This document shows, one piece after another, positions 39,501 to 47,808 of a stretch of 64,000 bases of DNA (its first letter is position 1; each line of letters begins with the position of its first letter). The position numbers were made by a program, and so were the translations under genes. Under the pieces are notes generated by a model. It was not told the DNA's origin, made no database searches, and was given only the letters and a program-made list of their open reading frames with translations. This DNA is from Gammaproteobacteria bacterium (GTDB taxonomy: Bacteria > Pseudomonadota > Gammaproteobacteria > Ga0077536), in contig JACPPA010000007.1 of assembly GCA_016191285.1 (NCBI GenBank), positions 1 through 64,000 on the forward strand, in the 5' to 3' direction.

Positions 39501-42500
39501 ACCAAACGACCTTGGGTAACGTTGTTCACGCCATCCAACAGGTAAACCCAGTCTTGGCCCAACTCGATGCGACCGAATAGCGCGGTGGCACTATCGAGCG
39601 ATGTCGACGTCACGCTGCCCGGGAGCAATTCCAAGGTATCGCTGGCGTTTAACGCAAGTCCGCCGAGCGGGGCTTTAACGTTGCCGCCTTGCATGATGAA
39701 TGGCGCGCTAACGAGAAGATTTCCGCCAACCGAGAGTACCGGCGCCGCCGGGGCGGTCGCGGCAAAGGTGATCTGCCCCAATGGGTTCATCATCACCGCG
39801 ATTTCATAGTTGCTGAGGGTGGTGGGGTAGACCTGCCGCGCCATGAAGGTCAGATTGGCCGAGGTCTCAAGCGATCCCTTGCCTGCAAGCGCAATTTGCG
39901 TGAGTCCGCGGACCTGCACGCCGCGCAGGCGAATATCGCCGCTCGCGTAAAACGACGCATCCCGCCAGCCGTTCAGCTGCACAGACCCGATGAAATCGAT
40001 GTTATCGGCGGTCGCGACTAGGCTGCCTGTCCCAGTAAAAAGCGTGCCGGTGGCCTGTGCGCCGCCGCTGGTTGACCCGTCTCTGTTGTTGTCGGAGTTG
40101 CCGATCGCGACGTAAGGCGCGTTGAGGTGGACACTACCGCCGCCGTCGATGCCCGCGGCATCGAGAACTAAACGACGGCTGGGCGCAAGCGTTATATTTG
40201 GCGACAGTTGAACCGCGGCCGGACTGACCGCAATGTCAGATCGCAAATAGTTTCGTGCATGTAATGTCAAATCGCCTAAGCCCGCAGCACTCAACTGGCG
40301 GTCGGTAAAAATTGCGTAGCCGTTGAACGTGGCGGGAACTGGTTGGTCCGGCGCCAGACCGGACGGAATAGACGAGTCAGGACCCGAGCGCACTTGAATG
40401 ACCCGCGGGCCAGTTGGCAGGTTCAACGTTCGGCTGAGGGCATCGAGGTTATCGTTGCGGTTATGCGCGTCAACCGCAATGGTGAGGCTACCTGCGCGCG
40501 CGCCGGCGCTTAGTGCATTAGCGCGCACAGCACCGTCGAACAGAATGCCTTCAGCGGCACTGAGCGTAATACTGCCCGACCCGCTCGCTAGTGACTGGCG
40601 TTGCGGGGTATTCGTGGTCGTGCCAGTTGGCGTGATGTCGAGCGTCGCCAACGTACCACGAACATCTATCAACGAACCGTGCTCGGCGATGATGTAGCCG
40701 CTCTTCGCGACGATACTCACGGCGCCACCGCCAAGCAGGGTACCAAGGTCGAGGCCACGCGTATTAGGTATTGCTTGAAAGCTTCCAGGTGCAAGCAGCT
40801 TGGCGTTACCTCCGAGCCACAGGGTTTGCGATGGAAGAAATTCGAGTAGTTTTGCACCGGAGATCGCACTATTGAGGGACACGTCGATGGTGCCCGCGGG
40901 AGCGGAGATCGTCCCGTCTAACAACACGCGCGTATCGCTTGCCAAGATCACCTTGGCACCCGGTTCCGTCAGGACGCCGGCCCCAGTCTGCACATCGAGA
41001 AAGCCAAGCGACTGCAAGACCGCGTCGTTGTACTGATTACTTGGAGCTTGTGCTTTGACGGTGAGCGCAAAATCGGTCGGTCGGCGCCGCGTGTCATCGA
41101 GCGTTCCAATGGACGAGAATTCGCGTAGATCGTTGTTGGTAAGGCGCGTCCGAAAATCCGCGGCGAGCACCCGGTTTTGTTGCCGTGGCCGAACGGTGGT
41201 CCCAGCGGAGATGACGGCTCCTCCGCCGGTCGCCGTTAGGCTATAAGACGCGAAACCCCCGGAACGGAAAAATTCGGGAGTTAAGTCCAGGCGAGTAGGA
41301 ATCGAGGCGCCGCAATCCGTGGCTGTGATGCACAGGGACGAGGCGTTGATATTAAGACTTCCGCCTGCATCGATGCCGAAAGCCGAGACCGCTCCATCAA
41401 GCACCAACGGAACCTGGAAGCGCGACCCATTCGTATCAAACGGTGCGGATTTCACGTCGAGACTAATGGTCCCCGCTTTTCCTGCAGTCAGTTTGCCAGC
41501 GCGACTCACGGCGGCGCCGCCATCCGTGCGGAGCGAACTGCCCGCGGCGATCGAGAGCATGCCGGCCCCTTCACGCGGTACGTTAGCGCTGATACTGATT
41601 GAGCCGGCGTCAACGAGTAACGGTTGATTTCCAGTAGGCGTTGCCGGATTGAGTGCTGGCGTGTCATTCACCCATAGCCCACTGACATCAAGGCCGGCAC
41701 CGGCTGCAATCACGATGTTGCCGCTACTCGGGGTAGCCGCCGACGCATCAGACGTGAGCTGCGCGATCAAGCTTAGGTTACCGCCCGAAGCACGAATACG
41801 ACCCGCGACATTGATCGCGCCAGCTTGAATCTGCAAACCGCCGCCGGCTCCGAGGTCGAGGGTGGCGGCACCCGGCAGCGATACCATCCCTTCGCTAAAC
41901 AATGCGAGGAACCCCAGTTTCCCGTTACCGAACCAGTCGGTAGAGACCTTCACTTGGTTCGCTGACGACGGTAACGGGCCATCCGCGAGGTGAAAATTTA
42001 GGGGTAATCGTCCACCCAACCCGGACTCAATTGTGGCGTCGGGCGTTATGTCCTGCGGGGAGGCTTGAGCATCAGCAACCCCAAGCGTGAGTGTTCCCCT
42101 CCGCGGGAGTTGATCGAACGGTCGCGACAGAATGGTCGTAAGTGAGAGACCAGTCGCGCCGCGCTGGAAGAGGCCAGGCGTGGTGCCGCCGAGAAAATTG
42201 CCATCCAGCACAAGTTTGGGGGACACGATACTGATGGTGCCGGCATCCCTGCCTTCGGTATAGCCATTCGCCGAACTATTGCGGGCGCCAGCGCCCGAAT
42301 ACAGGGTGAAGCTCGACGTCGGTCCCCACTTTGGATGTACGACATCGTAGGCGCCAAAGATACCCTCGTAGACCACCGACGGATCCGCACGACTGATGTC
42401 AACTATTTTGCCCTGCCGGATCAACTGCGTCGTGGGTACGGCGCCGCCAGGATATGTCACCGCGCCACCGGAAACATCGATAGTCGAGCCGGCTTCTAGC

Positions 42501-44038
42501 AACACACCACCCTGCGCTTCGAGGCGAACTGCTCCGCCCACGCTATTGCGCTCAAGATTGCCACGCTTAACGTCCGCCGAGGCCGAGTTGGTGAGGTCGG
42601 CGAGTGGCGTACCAATCCATGGCCTCCCATCGGGCAACTTACCGTGCACACGTAAATCGACGGTCACCGTCTTGCCGAGCAGAATCCCGGCACGCTGCGC
42701 CGGTCGATCCTTCAACTCCGCACCCTGCAGTTTCACACTCAGCGCGTTGCGCGAGGGATCCAACGTCGCGTTGCTGCCCGACGCATCGATGAGGCTATTC
42801 CCGGCCATCGCGATACGACTTTGCGAATTTTTTCCGGCATCGGTAATCGTGGCCCGATCGTCGCCCACGTCGTTCGCGCGAAGGGTCACGTCGCCACCAT
42901 GCGCTTCGATACGACTGCCGGTGTCCATCACCACATTCTTGCCGGCAACGAGAACTTGACCCACCAGCAACGAGCTGGCGTCGACGGCGGTAGTCAGGTC
43001 AGCGCGGTCGGGATTAGCCGCAGTGACGCTATTCGCACCGAGCAACACATTGCCACCCTGCGTCGGTGTTAACGTGGACTTCACTACGCTTTGGGAAGGC
43101 GAATTGCGCGCTAGTAGGCGCACCGTGCCATTGGCGCGAACCGCCGAGGTCGCGGAGACGCGGCCCAGCTGATTCACCGACAGTCCGACCAACGTCGCGG
43201 TTCCGCGATCGGACACGATCTGGCCTAACAAGGCGGCGGGATCGACGACATCAGCATTGCTGGCGGCGCCATTCGTCACCACACCGCCTTTACCCACTTC
43301 GATGATGAGGCCACCGCCCTGGGTTGCAGCCGGCTGCCGGATGTAGATTTCGCTGCCGGCGGCGAGCGCTACCTGCCCATCGGCAGCCGCGATGCTGCCT
43401 GTATTGGTCACGGTCGGTGCGAAGAGATAAATTCGACCATTAGGACCGTTCGTGGCGAGTTGTGCGCCGTGCTCAACCTGAAGCGGTTGGCTCATGGGGT
43501 TACCTTGCGCATCGAGCTGACTGGCGAAGGCGGGTGCGGTGTAAACCTGTGAGTCCGGCGGCGCGATGCCCTTGGTCTGGGCGTCGCCGGTGAGTTTCAA
43601 CGTGGAGGCGATCAGCCCGCGCACATTCACTTGCGCGGTGCCGCCAAACACGATGCCGTTTTGATTAAGTAACCACACTTCACCGTTGGCGTTTAGTGCA
43701 CCGCGAATCGCGACGGGGTCAGCTTGATGAATCAGATTGAGCGCGGTCGCCGAGGAGCTCGGCTGATTGAAATTGACGGTATGGCCTTGGTCGATATTGA
43801 AACTGTCCCAATTCAGTGTGACCTTCGGCGTGATCTGCTGAACGTTCATCGTCTGGTTAACCACGGTCGGCGGTAACGCGGCACCGGAACCCGGACTAAC
43901 CCAAGTGCCACTGGGCACGGGCAGTGGCGGCGTAGCCGAGACTACCGCCGATGCCGCAAATGCGGCGAGCGCGGCGCATGCGCACCCGTACGCAAATCGT
44001 GAAGGTCGTTTAAACAAAGCTAACTGCGCTATTTGCAT
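33524..44038 (-). CDS. Giant (3504 aa) two-partner-secretion exoprotein, filamentous-hemagglutinin family (TPS domain at N-terminus)
   Basis: TPS domain: VNQTMNVQQITPKVTLNWDSFNIDQGHTVNFNQPSSSATALNLIHQADPVAIRGALNANGEVWLLNQNGIVFGGTAQVNVRGLIAST, then thousands of residues of beta-helix-type repeats. Overlaps the tpsB start. Confidence 0.95.
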   Translation of the reverse strand: MQIAQLALFKRPSRFAYGCACAALAAFAASAVVSATPPLPVPSGTWVSPGSGAALPPTVVNQTMNVQQITPKVTLNWDSFNIDQGHTVNFNQPSSSATALNLIHQADPVAIRGALNANGEVWLLNQNGIVFGGTAQVNVRGLIASTLKLTGDAQTKGIAPPDSQVYTAPAFASQLDAQGNPMSQPLQVEHGAQLATNGPNGRIYLFAPTVTNTGSIAAADGQVALAAGSEIYIRQPAATQGGGLIIEVGKGGVVTNGAASNADVVDPAALLGQIVSDRGTATLVGLSVNQLGRVSATSAVRANGTVRLLARNSPSQSVVKSTLTPTQGGNVLLGANSVTAANPDRADLTTAVDASSLLVGQVLVAGKNVVMDTGSRIEAHGGDVTLRANDVGDDRATITDAGKNSQSRIAMAGNSLIDASGSNATLDPSRNALSVKLQGAELKDRPAQRAGILLGKTVTVDLRVHGKLPDGRPWIGTPLADLTNSASADVKRGNLERNSVGGAVRLEAQGGVLLEAGSTIDVSGGAVTYPGGAVPTTQLIRQGKIVDISRADPSVVYEGIFGAYDVVHPKWGPTSSFTLYSGAGARNSSANGYTEGRDAGTISIVSPKLVLDGNFLGGTTPGLFQRGATGLSLTTILSRPFDQLPRRGTLTLGVADAQASPQDITPDATIESGLGGRLPLNFHLADGPLPSSANQVKVSTDWFGNGKLGFLALFSEGMVSLPGAATLDLGAGGGLQIQAGAINVAGRIRASGGNLSLIAQLTSDASAATPSSGNIVIAAGAGLDVSGLWVNDTPALNPATPTGNQPLLVDAGSISISANVPREGAGMLSIAAGSSLRTDGGAAVSRAGKLTAGKAGTISLDVKSAPFDTNGSRFQVPLVLDGAVSAFGIDAGGSLNINASSLCITATDCGASIPTRLDLTPEFFRSGGFASYSLTATGGGAVISAGTTVRPRQQNRVLAADFRTRLTNNDLREFSSIGTLDDTRRRPTDFALTVKAQAPSNQYNDAVLQSLGFLDVQTGAGVLTEPGAKVILASDTRVLLDGTISAPAGTIDVSLNSAISGAKLLEFLPSQTLWLGGNAKLLAPGSFQAIPNTRGLDLGTLLGGGAVSIVAKSGYIIAEHGSLIDVRGTLATLDITPTGTTTNTPQRQSLASGSGSITLSAAEGILFDGAVRANALSAGARAGSLTIAVDAHNRNDNLDALSRTLNLPTGPRVIQVRSGPDSSIPSGLAPDQPVPATFNGYAIFTDRQLSAAGLGDLTLHARNYLRSDIAVSPAAVQLSPNITLAPSRRLVLDAAGIDGGGSVHLNAPYVAIGNSDNNRDGSTSGGAQATGTLFTGTGSLVATADNIDFIGSVQLNGWRDASFYASGDIRLRGVQVRGLTQIALAGKGSLETSANLTFMARQVYPTTLSNYEIAVMMNPLGQITFAATAPAAPVLSVGGNLLVSAPFIMQGGNVKAPLGGLALNASDTLELLPGSVTSTSLDSATALFGRIELGQDWVYLLDGVNNVTQGRLVFTPQTNRPADRFPASHVTLRAPTIKLLANATVDQSGGGNLLAYEFQPGLNGSNDLLAANNSAGSYAILPSLKSDLAPFDPQEQQEFTLPIGESIELTAGVPGLPVGRYALLPARFALLPGAFLVTPQSGFTDLASGVSLLLPGQGTVVAGQRVFSNGVDGDSRAGGFLISNAIEVATLGQFTLASANSFAGLRDQGRPSDAGTLQIAAAQSLTLGGALRASPGTGGHAGIVEFTGNNLDVVANAANATSVPGTLLIDANGLNALGAGTVVLGGTSSGTGAAQVLSVAANRVEIKPGAHIQAPKIILAATDMVMVDGGSSVNAAGASIAASGTLTVAGDGALLQVANGGPLRFTRTGAAGAAGVLDIQPGALLSASGSTLFDASKTMVLNGALALSGALTVDAPRISLGTPAGPIDGLLLSTETLNALHVNELVLTSGQGIDLYGALNLSFKNLVIRAPGVGGYENAARTAVLNAAQITLSNPGGFPAYVAPVGATPGSGQLTLAATQITLSGNHQSKFLINGFSAAELVATARITGSGSGNFGLPGDVTLTTPSITTDSGANLALAAAGALSLRGMGFPPNGKLDSFGGTLSLTAGRIDVATQIDLPTGHLKLHATGTSAGDNVRLLDGALLDVSGRVVDFAGSPAFASGGSVQLIADHGDVLTNGNALIDAGGSSTGGAAGTLDLMASKGMATVASSNVNAMAANGYTGGSLSLDAKNLAASTDFGALLAGYSAAGFREAIKVRIRDGDLALIAGGDIVRTHALTITADGGNLAIARPVDASGPAGGSIRLAASGILSIEPGTVLDAHATASGNVGGNIELQSASATDGTVVTGGITLATGAVLNVAGDGGGGTVHLRLPRASILTVLDANPNNRVLTLNGTISGATKTILEGFRAYTDDSITVADVATTLNPRYDDAATFMVNVPALRLALGNIGAASTFHLQPGVEIRSLSHTPSSTASDLALDAIWNLSRWRFGPNQDEPGILTLRAAGNLLVNDILSDGFNGTADLARTGVNGKSMRCADPNNCNVRPLDSALPLFLNGESWSYRLVAGADLASADSLNVALMEELARNGVDVGSLTLAPGVGSLARVSPGPFQSPVLRPILNTIRTGTGAIEINAARDVTLNNRASVIYTAGRNNGAGVKLGTSGAAGRSTLQGRPYPEQGGSIWVHAGANVNGVDPTLDFTLNSDAFSRQLVTSWLLRQGDAGPTNRATGWTVAPEYFEQGIATLGGGDVTVLAGNDIYNLSVSTASIGRQVGGTTSSKSIVDVTGSGTLRVSAGHDILSGVFYVGKGQGYLAAGNSVASGRPASAISLSNDPLYTVLALGDAQITIQADNSVELADVVNPTFIPQGIFQRQIARNLGFNSYFLSYSATSSVSVLTKNGDINFLDSQTPIKAAFNDVTFSTSTDDLSLQVYPASLSATALHGAITSNAALTLYPSPKGNLTFLAGDSIQINNPLILSDIDPTALPGISTPFAFTPSSDAENALAALLITTTTPTALAAQPIHGNHAANAEVARLVAKNGDIVSKDGALLFTARPTTVIAGRDIVNFDAIVENTQSTDVSVLKAGGSVLYPSPRVASDSATLAPGSLQSSTNSVEIWGPGRLVVEAGVNADLGTAGGIISRGNTINGALTGPGAALSLFVGLGGNGLDFSPFLQRYFAQGSPYLPQLVQFMTQFDSNPSLTTDAALARFESLASERQVGVILDAFYAELRDTGRAAASSTNPNYARGYDAITTLFPGKNYAGSLNLYFSQIFTIAGGNIDLLAPGGDINVGLATPPASFGISKAPSQLGIVSESVGDVRIYLKGDLNVNESRVFAADGGSILAWSNFGNIDAGRGARSAISAPANGFQFDQNGHLTVSVPPPIQGSGIRALTTTAGRPFGNVDLVTPRGVVNASEAGIESAGNITIAAVQVLGADNIKAGGASVGVPTVSAGVSASIAGAGSSANAATKAASESAAGGGRPDNVSQPLTTASLNLISVEFIGFGG

Positions 44039-44100
44039 GCATGACCGGTGAACGGTTATCCGCTATGACGTTTACGTTAAACGCGCATTCATAAAGACAG

Positions 44101-44128
44101 AAAGCCCCGGGCTAAAACCTGGGGCTTT
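44101..44128. terminator. Terminator-like hairpin between the PstS-like gene and the TPS exoprotein gene
   Basis: AAAGCCCCGGG-CTAAAA-CCTGGGGCTTT. Confidence 0.7.
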
Positions 44129-44177
44129 GAACACTACTGGTAAAGAATTAAGGCGCACTGTTAGCACAGTCACCACC

Positions 44178-44214
44178 GAGGCATGGGTAACCGCAAGGTG
44201 GCTACCCATGCCTC
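44178..44214 (-). terminator. Hairpin at the 3' end of the PstS-like gene
   Basis: GAGGCATGGGTA...TACCCATGCCTC, 12-bp perfect arms. Confidence 0.7.
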
Positions 44215-44231
44215 TGTGCTTTACCTCATTC

Positions 44232-45923
44232 TTATAGACCAGAGGCTTGCGACTGATTGACGGTCACCGGCGATAAGCAGGCATTCAACCCGCCGCCAGC
44301 ACCACGGGTGGCGAGTGCAATCGGTTTGTCGAGGACGTCGGAGGGATTACCCGAACCGTTAGCAACCGCAACCAATGGGGGAACCGGTGCAAGTGCTGCG
44401 CCTGCGATCGCGTTCCCGACTAAACCTGAGAAGCCGAATAATTGGGGAAATTTCGAATTGAGATTGTTCAAAACATTCGGATTCCCGAGGTTGGTGGAAA
44501 GCGCCGTGGCGACCGCCAATTGACCGCCCGCCAAGGCCGGGGCCCAACCAGCAGGGCCAACGGCTGCCGTGCGCCATTGCATGGTGCTTTCGTAGAAGTA
44601 ATCGTAGGTACCTTTGACGGTGTTAAGGACCGTCGGCGATACTCCGTTAAGCTTGACGAAGCGCCATTGGCTGGCGGCTCCGGCGACTGTTTCTGAAGTC
44701 AGTACGCCCAATGCCCCACGAAGTGCCGTGTCATGGGCAGTCAAGTTGGTCGGGATCGTACCACCAGAGGAATTCTCAACCACAAACGGAAGACTAGATA
44801 TCCCACTGACGCCACCGCCCGCAGCAGTCGCCATTAATTGGGCTCCATTCACGCACCCCTGCTGCATGAATTGTATTTCCGCACCATGTTCGGTGCCCGA
44901 GCTGGGCACACGCCGTTCGATGTAGACACCAGTGTCGGCCATCGGCAGATTGTAAGGCGCAGGCGCAAGGGCTTGGTTGAGGGTCAGGCCTGCTGTATAG
45001 GAACTGCTGAGTAAACTCCAATCACCGATATTCTGAGTGAATAGACCCTGCACCTGCTCCTTGGTCAGGCTCGGCATGCAGCGTTCGGTATTGCCCACGA
45101 TGTTAGCTGGAGCGGGTGCGGCCACGGTGTAGCCAGCGGTATTCGGGTTGCAATCCGCGTTAGTCGCCCCGGCCGGATCAAATTGCAAAACCTGCAGGCG
45201 CTGAAAGACACCCTTGGTGACCGGAAGGCCGAAGATGACGCCGGAGATGCCCTTCGGCGGTATCGCGCCGAGTTCTCCGCCGTTTAAGACTGGCGCAAAC
45301 ACCGCCTTGAAAACGTTCGGCTCTTCATCTGAAATCCCGGCATCGGAATAGCTGTCTGCGCCCGGCACTTTCGGAGGCGCTAAGACGACGTTGGTATTAG
45401 CCACGGTGGTGTGATCGGTGCAAGCCATGAAATTGGCTGCCGGCGACGCGCAGTTGATGGCGCCGACGACGCCAGCGGCAGCCGCGGCGGCGGCGGTATC
45501 TAAGAAGGACGCGATGACCGTGGTGCCATCAGCTTGAAGGACGCCGTTGTTGACCAGATTCGAACCTCTTACGAGTGTGCCTACCCCAGTGCCCGAGCCC
45601 CCATTCGAGCGCTTGAACACGGCAAGACGCAAGCCTGCGGCGCCGGATTGCGTGCCCCCGGTGCAGAAATAAAGCTTGTTGTTGTTGTCCGGCGTGTGAT
45701 AGATATCGAGCGTCCCCGGCGCGCAAATCGCGGGATTCCCGGCGCCTTGAAGGCGCATCAGATTGTTCAAGCCGGCGTCATGGGCGGAAGAACCGCCGAC
45801 GCGAAGCGTTACCTGGCCGGCGTTTTCGGCGTATTGCGCCATCGGTAGGGCATGGGCGCCAGCGGTACAGGCCACGGCCACGGCGGCGGCAAGCGTTTTG
45901 TAAGCGAATTTGCTGTTCATCAT
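44232..45923 (-). CDS. Secreted PstS/phosphate-binding-like protein
   Basis: Signal peptide; LRVGGSSAHDAGLNNLM ... LAVFKRSNGGSGTGVG ... GVIFGLPVTKGVFQRLQVLQF, substrate-binding-protein-like. Real ATG at 45920/45923. Confidence 0.65.
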   Translation of the reverse strand: MMNSKFAYKTLAAAVAVACTAGAHALPMAQYAENAGQVTLRVGGSSAHDAGLNNLMRLQGAGNPAICAPGTLDIYHTPDNNNKLYFCTGGTQSGAAGLRLAVFKRSNGGSGTGVGTLVRGSNLVNNGVLQADGTTVIASFLDTAAAAAAAGVVGAINCASPAANFMACTDHTTVANTNVVLAPPKVPGADSYSDAGISDEEPNVFKAVFAPVLNGGELGAIPPKGISGVIFGLPVTKGVFQRLQVLQFDPAGATNADCNPNTAGYTVAAPAPANIVGNTERCMPSLTKEQVQGLFTQNIGDWSLLSSSYTAGLTLNQALAPAPYNLPMADTGVYIERRVPSSGTEHGAEIQFMQQGCVNGAQLMATAAGGGVSGISSLPFVVENSSGGTIPTNLTAHDTALRGALGVLTSETVAGAASQWRFVKLNGVSPTVLNTVKGTYDYFYESTMQWRTAAVGPAGWAPALAGGQLAVATALSTNLGNPNVLNNLNSKFPQLFGFSGLVGNAIAGAALAPVPPLVAVANGSGNPSDVLDKPIALATRGAGGGLNACLSPVTVNQSQASGL

Positions 45924-46038
45924 CAAGACTCCAAATCGAATAGATAGAAATTGAATTGATTTCTCAAGCTGGGGACGTTCTGCCCCCGCGCATGACCTCG
46001 TCATGCCTTCGGACCTGAGTTGCAAGGGTGTCGCTGGT

Positions 46039-46824
46039 TTACGAACGGCGACGCCCAACAGTCACCAGGCCCATGAGGCTCGAACCCAGCATCCACAATG
46101 CCGCCGGTACCGGCACGGCGGCAGGGGCGGCATACACGAGCGAATCGGTGCTGAGATTGAGGTTCCAGTTGTTGAGCTTAGTAAGGAGTGGCACTTTGAT
46201 ACCGCTTGCGGAATTAGCGGTGTCGTACAACCAAGCAGTCAGTGTGGCGCCGTTAACGAGGAGGGCTGCATTGCTGGTGGCGTAATTCGCGCCCCAAGTA
46301 TCAGCCCAGGCACCATTACCCGCGAAGGAGGGATCGACAGACGAAGTTGCCGTGACAGGAGTACCAGCAACAAAACCTTTGTCAGCGGCAACCAGATAGG
46401 CTTGAAAGGCCGCCGACGCATTCTTAACGCCAGAAGCCAAGACCCCGACCGGGCCGTTGACGCTGGTGGAATCAAACGACGTTAAGTTTCGGTAGCCTTT
46501 AAACATCGCGCCGACGTTATCGGCTGCGACCACACCCCAGATCGCGTTATTCGTGGGGCCGAAGAAGCTGTTGAGGCCGGCCACGCTAAAGGTCTGGGTG
46601 GTGTTGGGCGCGGTTACGATGTCGTCCAGGCGTTTGTTCAGTCCTTCGATAAAGGACTTTCCTGAGAGGGAATCGTACGCGAAGAACAGGATGGAGCTAT
46701 TGTTAGCGCTGGAGGGGATTAAAGGGTTGGCGTCGAATTGGACGACCGCGGCGTTCGCCGCCTGACTGGCGCCAACCATGCCGATGGCAACTACCATCGT
46801 CTTAAGCTTGGAAGATAATTTCAT
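46039..46824 (-). CDS. Secreted protein with PEP-CTERM-type sorting signal
   Basis: Signal peptide; C-terminus VPVPAALWMLGSSLMGLVTVGRRRS. Confidence 0.8.
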   Translation of the reverse strand: MKLSSKLKTMVVAIGMVGASQAANAAVVQFDANPLIPSSANNSSILFFAYDSLSGKSFIEGLNKRLDDIVTAPNTTQTFSVAGLNSFFGPTNNAIWGVVAADNVGAMFKGYRNLTSFDSTSVNGPVGVLASGVKNASAAFQAYLVAADKGFVAGTPVTATSSVDPSFAGNGAWADTWGANYATSNAALLVNGATLTAWLYDTANSASGIKVPLLTKLNNWNLNLSTDSLVYAAPAAVPVPAALWMLGSSLMGLVTVGRRRS

Positions 46825-47147
46825 GCAAAAGTCTCCATTAGTGGGTTATTTGAGATCTAACTTTTCCGATTTAATCGTCTGAGGGTTTTCGTTCGTCACC
46901 GCAGTGGCTGTTAATCAGGCGTTCCTCCTTTTTCGCCGCTAAGCAGCACTCCTGCGCTGCCACCCGTTTTACGAATCTGGCGGTTCCGGTCTGGTTATTG
47001 CGAACCACCTTCACTCCGGATTCGCCGTGAAGTTTGGGCTCGGAATAAGTCCGCCGTTTTAAGGTTCGGTTAAGTCTTTGTTACACGGCGCGCAACTCCA
47101 TGCGTGCCGCGATCCGATGGTTCGTGCGAGGAGTATCGAGACGTTAA

Positions 47148-47176
47148 ATGACAGCTTCATGACGGTTGAATGACAC
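47148..47176. promoter_or_regulatory. Triple PHO-box half-site array
   Basis: ATGACAG-CTTC-ATGACGG-TTGA-ATGACAC: three half-sites at exact 11-bp spacing. Confidence 0.75.
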
Positions 47177-47305
47177 GAGCGAATGGAAGGATGGAGAATC
47201 CGGAACTATTTCCGTTTGTGACAAGTATGCGAAGAGACCGCCATGTAGGCCGTGCGGCTGGTGTATGTCTTTACAAGCTATGGCCGTAAAGAGCATTGTC
47301 GCTCC

Positions 47306-47800
47306 ATGACCACCAAAACCTACAACGTCCTTTTTCTCTGCACCGGCAACTCCGCGCGCTCGATCATCGCCGAGGCGATCATGAATCACCTGGGGCACGG
47401 TCGCGTTCGAGCCTATTCGGCTGGCAGTCACCCCACGGGCAACGTCAATCCCTTTGCCCTCGAAACCCTTTCGGCGTTGGACTATCCAATCGACACGCCC
47501 CGCAGCAAAAGCTGGGATGAATTCGCGAGGCCGGAATCGCCGCCGCTCGATTTTGTGTTTACGGTTTGCGATAACGCGGCGGGAGAAGTGTGTCCGCATT
47601 GGCCGGGGCAACCGATGACCGCGCACTGGGGTATCGAAGATCCGGCTGCCGTGGAAGGATCGGAGCTGGATAAGAAACGCGCTTTTACGCAAGCCGCGCT
47701 TTATTTACGGCGCCGGATCGATTTGTTTCTTAACCTGCCATTGGCCGCGCTCGATACGCTGGCGCTACAAAAACGCCTCGACGAAATCGGCGGATCCTGA
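47306..47800 (+). CDS. arsC: Arsenate reductase / low-molecular-weight phosphatase-fold protein
   Basis: YNVLFLCTGNSARSIIAEAIMNHLG...AYSAGSHP...FVFTVCDNAAGEVCPHWPGQPMTAHWGIEDPA. Confidence 0.92.
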   Translation: MTTKTYNVLFLCTGNSARSIIAEAIMNHLGHGRVRAYSAGSHPTGNVNPFALETLSALDYPIDTPRSKSWDEFARPESPPLDFVFTVCDNAAGEVCPHWPGQPMTAHWGIEDPAAVEGSELDKKRAFTQAALYLRRRIDLFLNLPLAALDTLALQKRLDEIGGS

Positions 47801-47808
47801 GCGAAAAC

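Noticed and set aside
34821-43305. Numerous plus-strand ORFs of 60-190 aa within the giant exoprotein gene
   Set aside because: All antisense to the well-supported 3504-aa TPS exoprotein; no recognisable domains.
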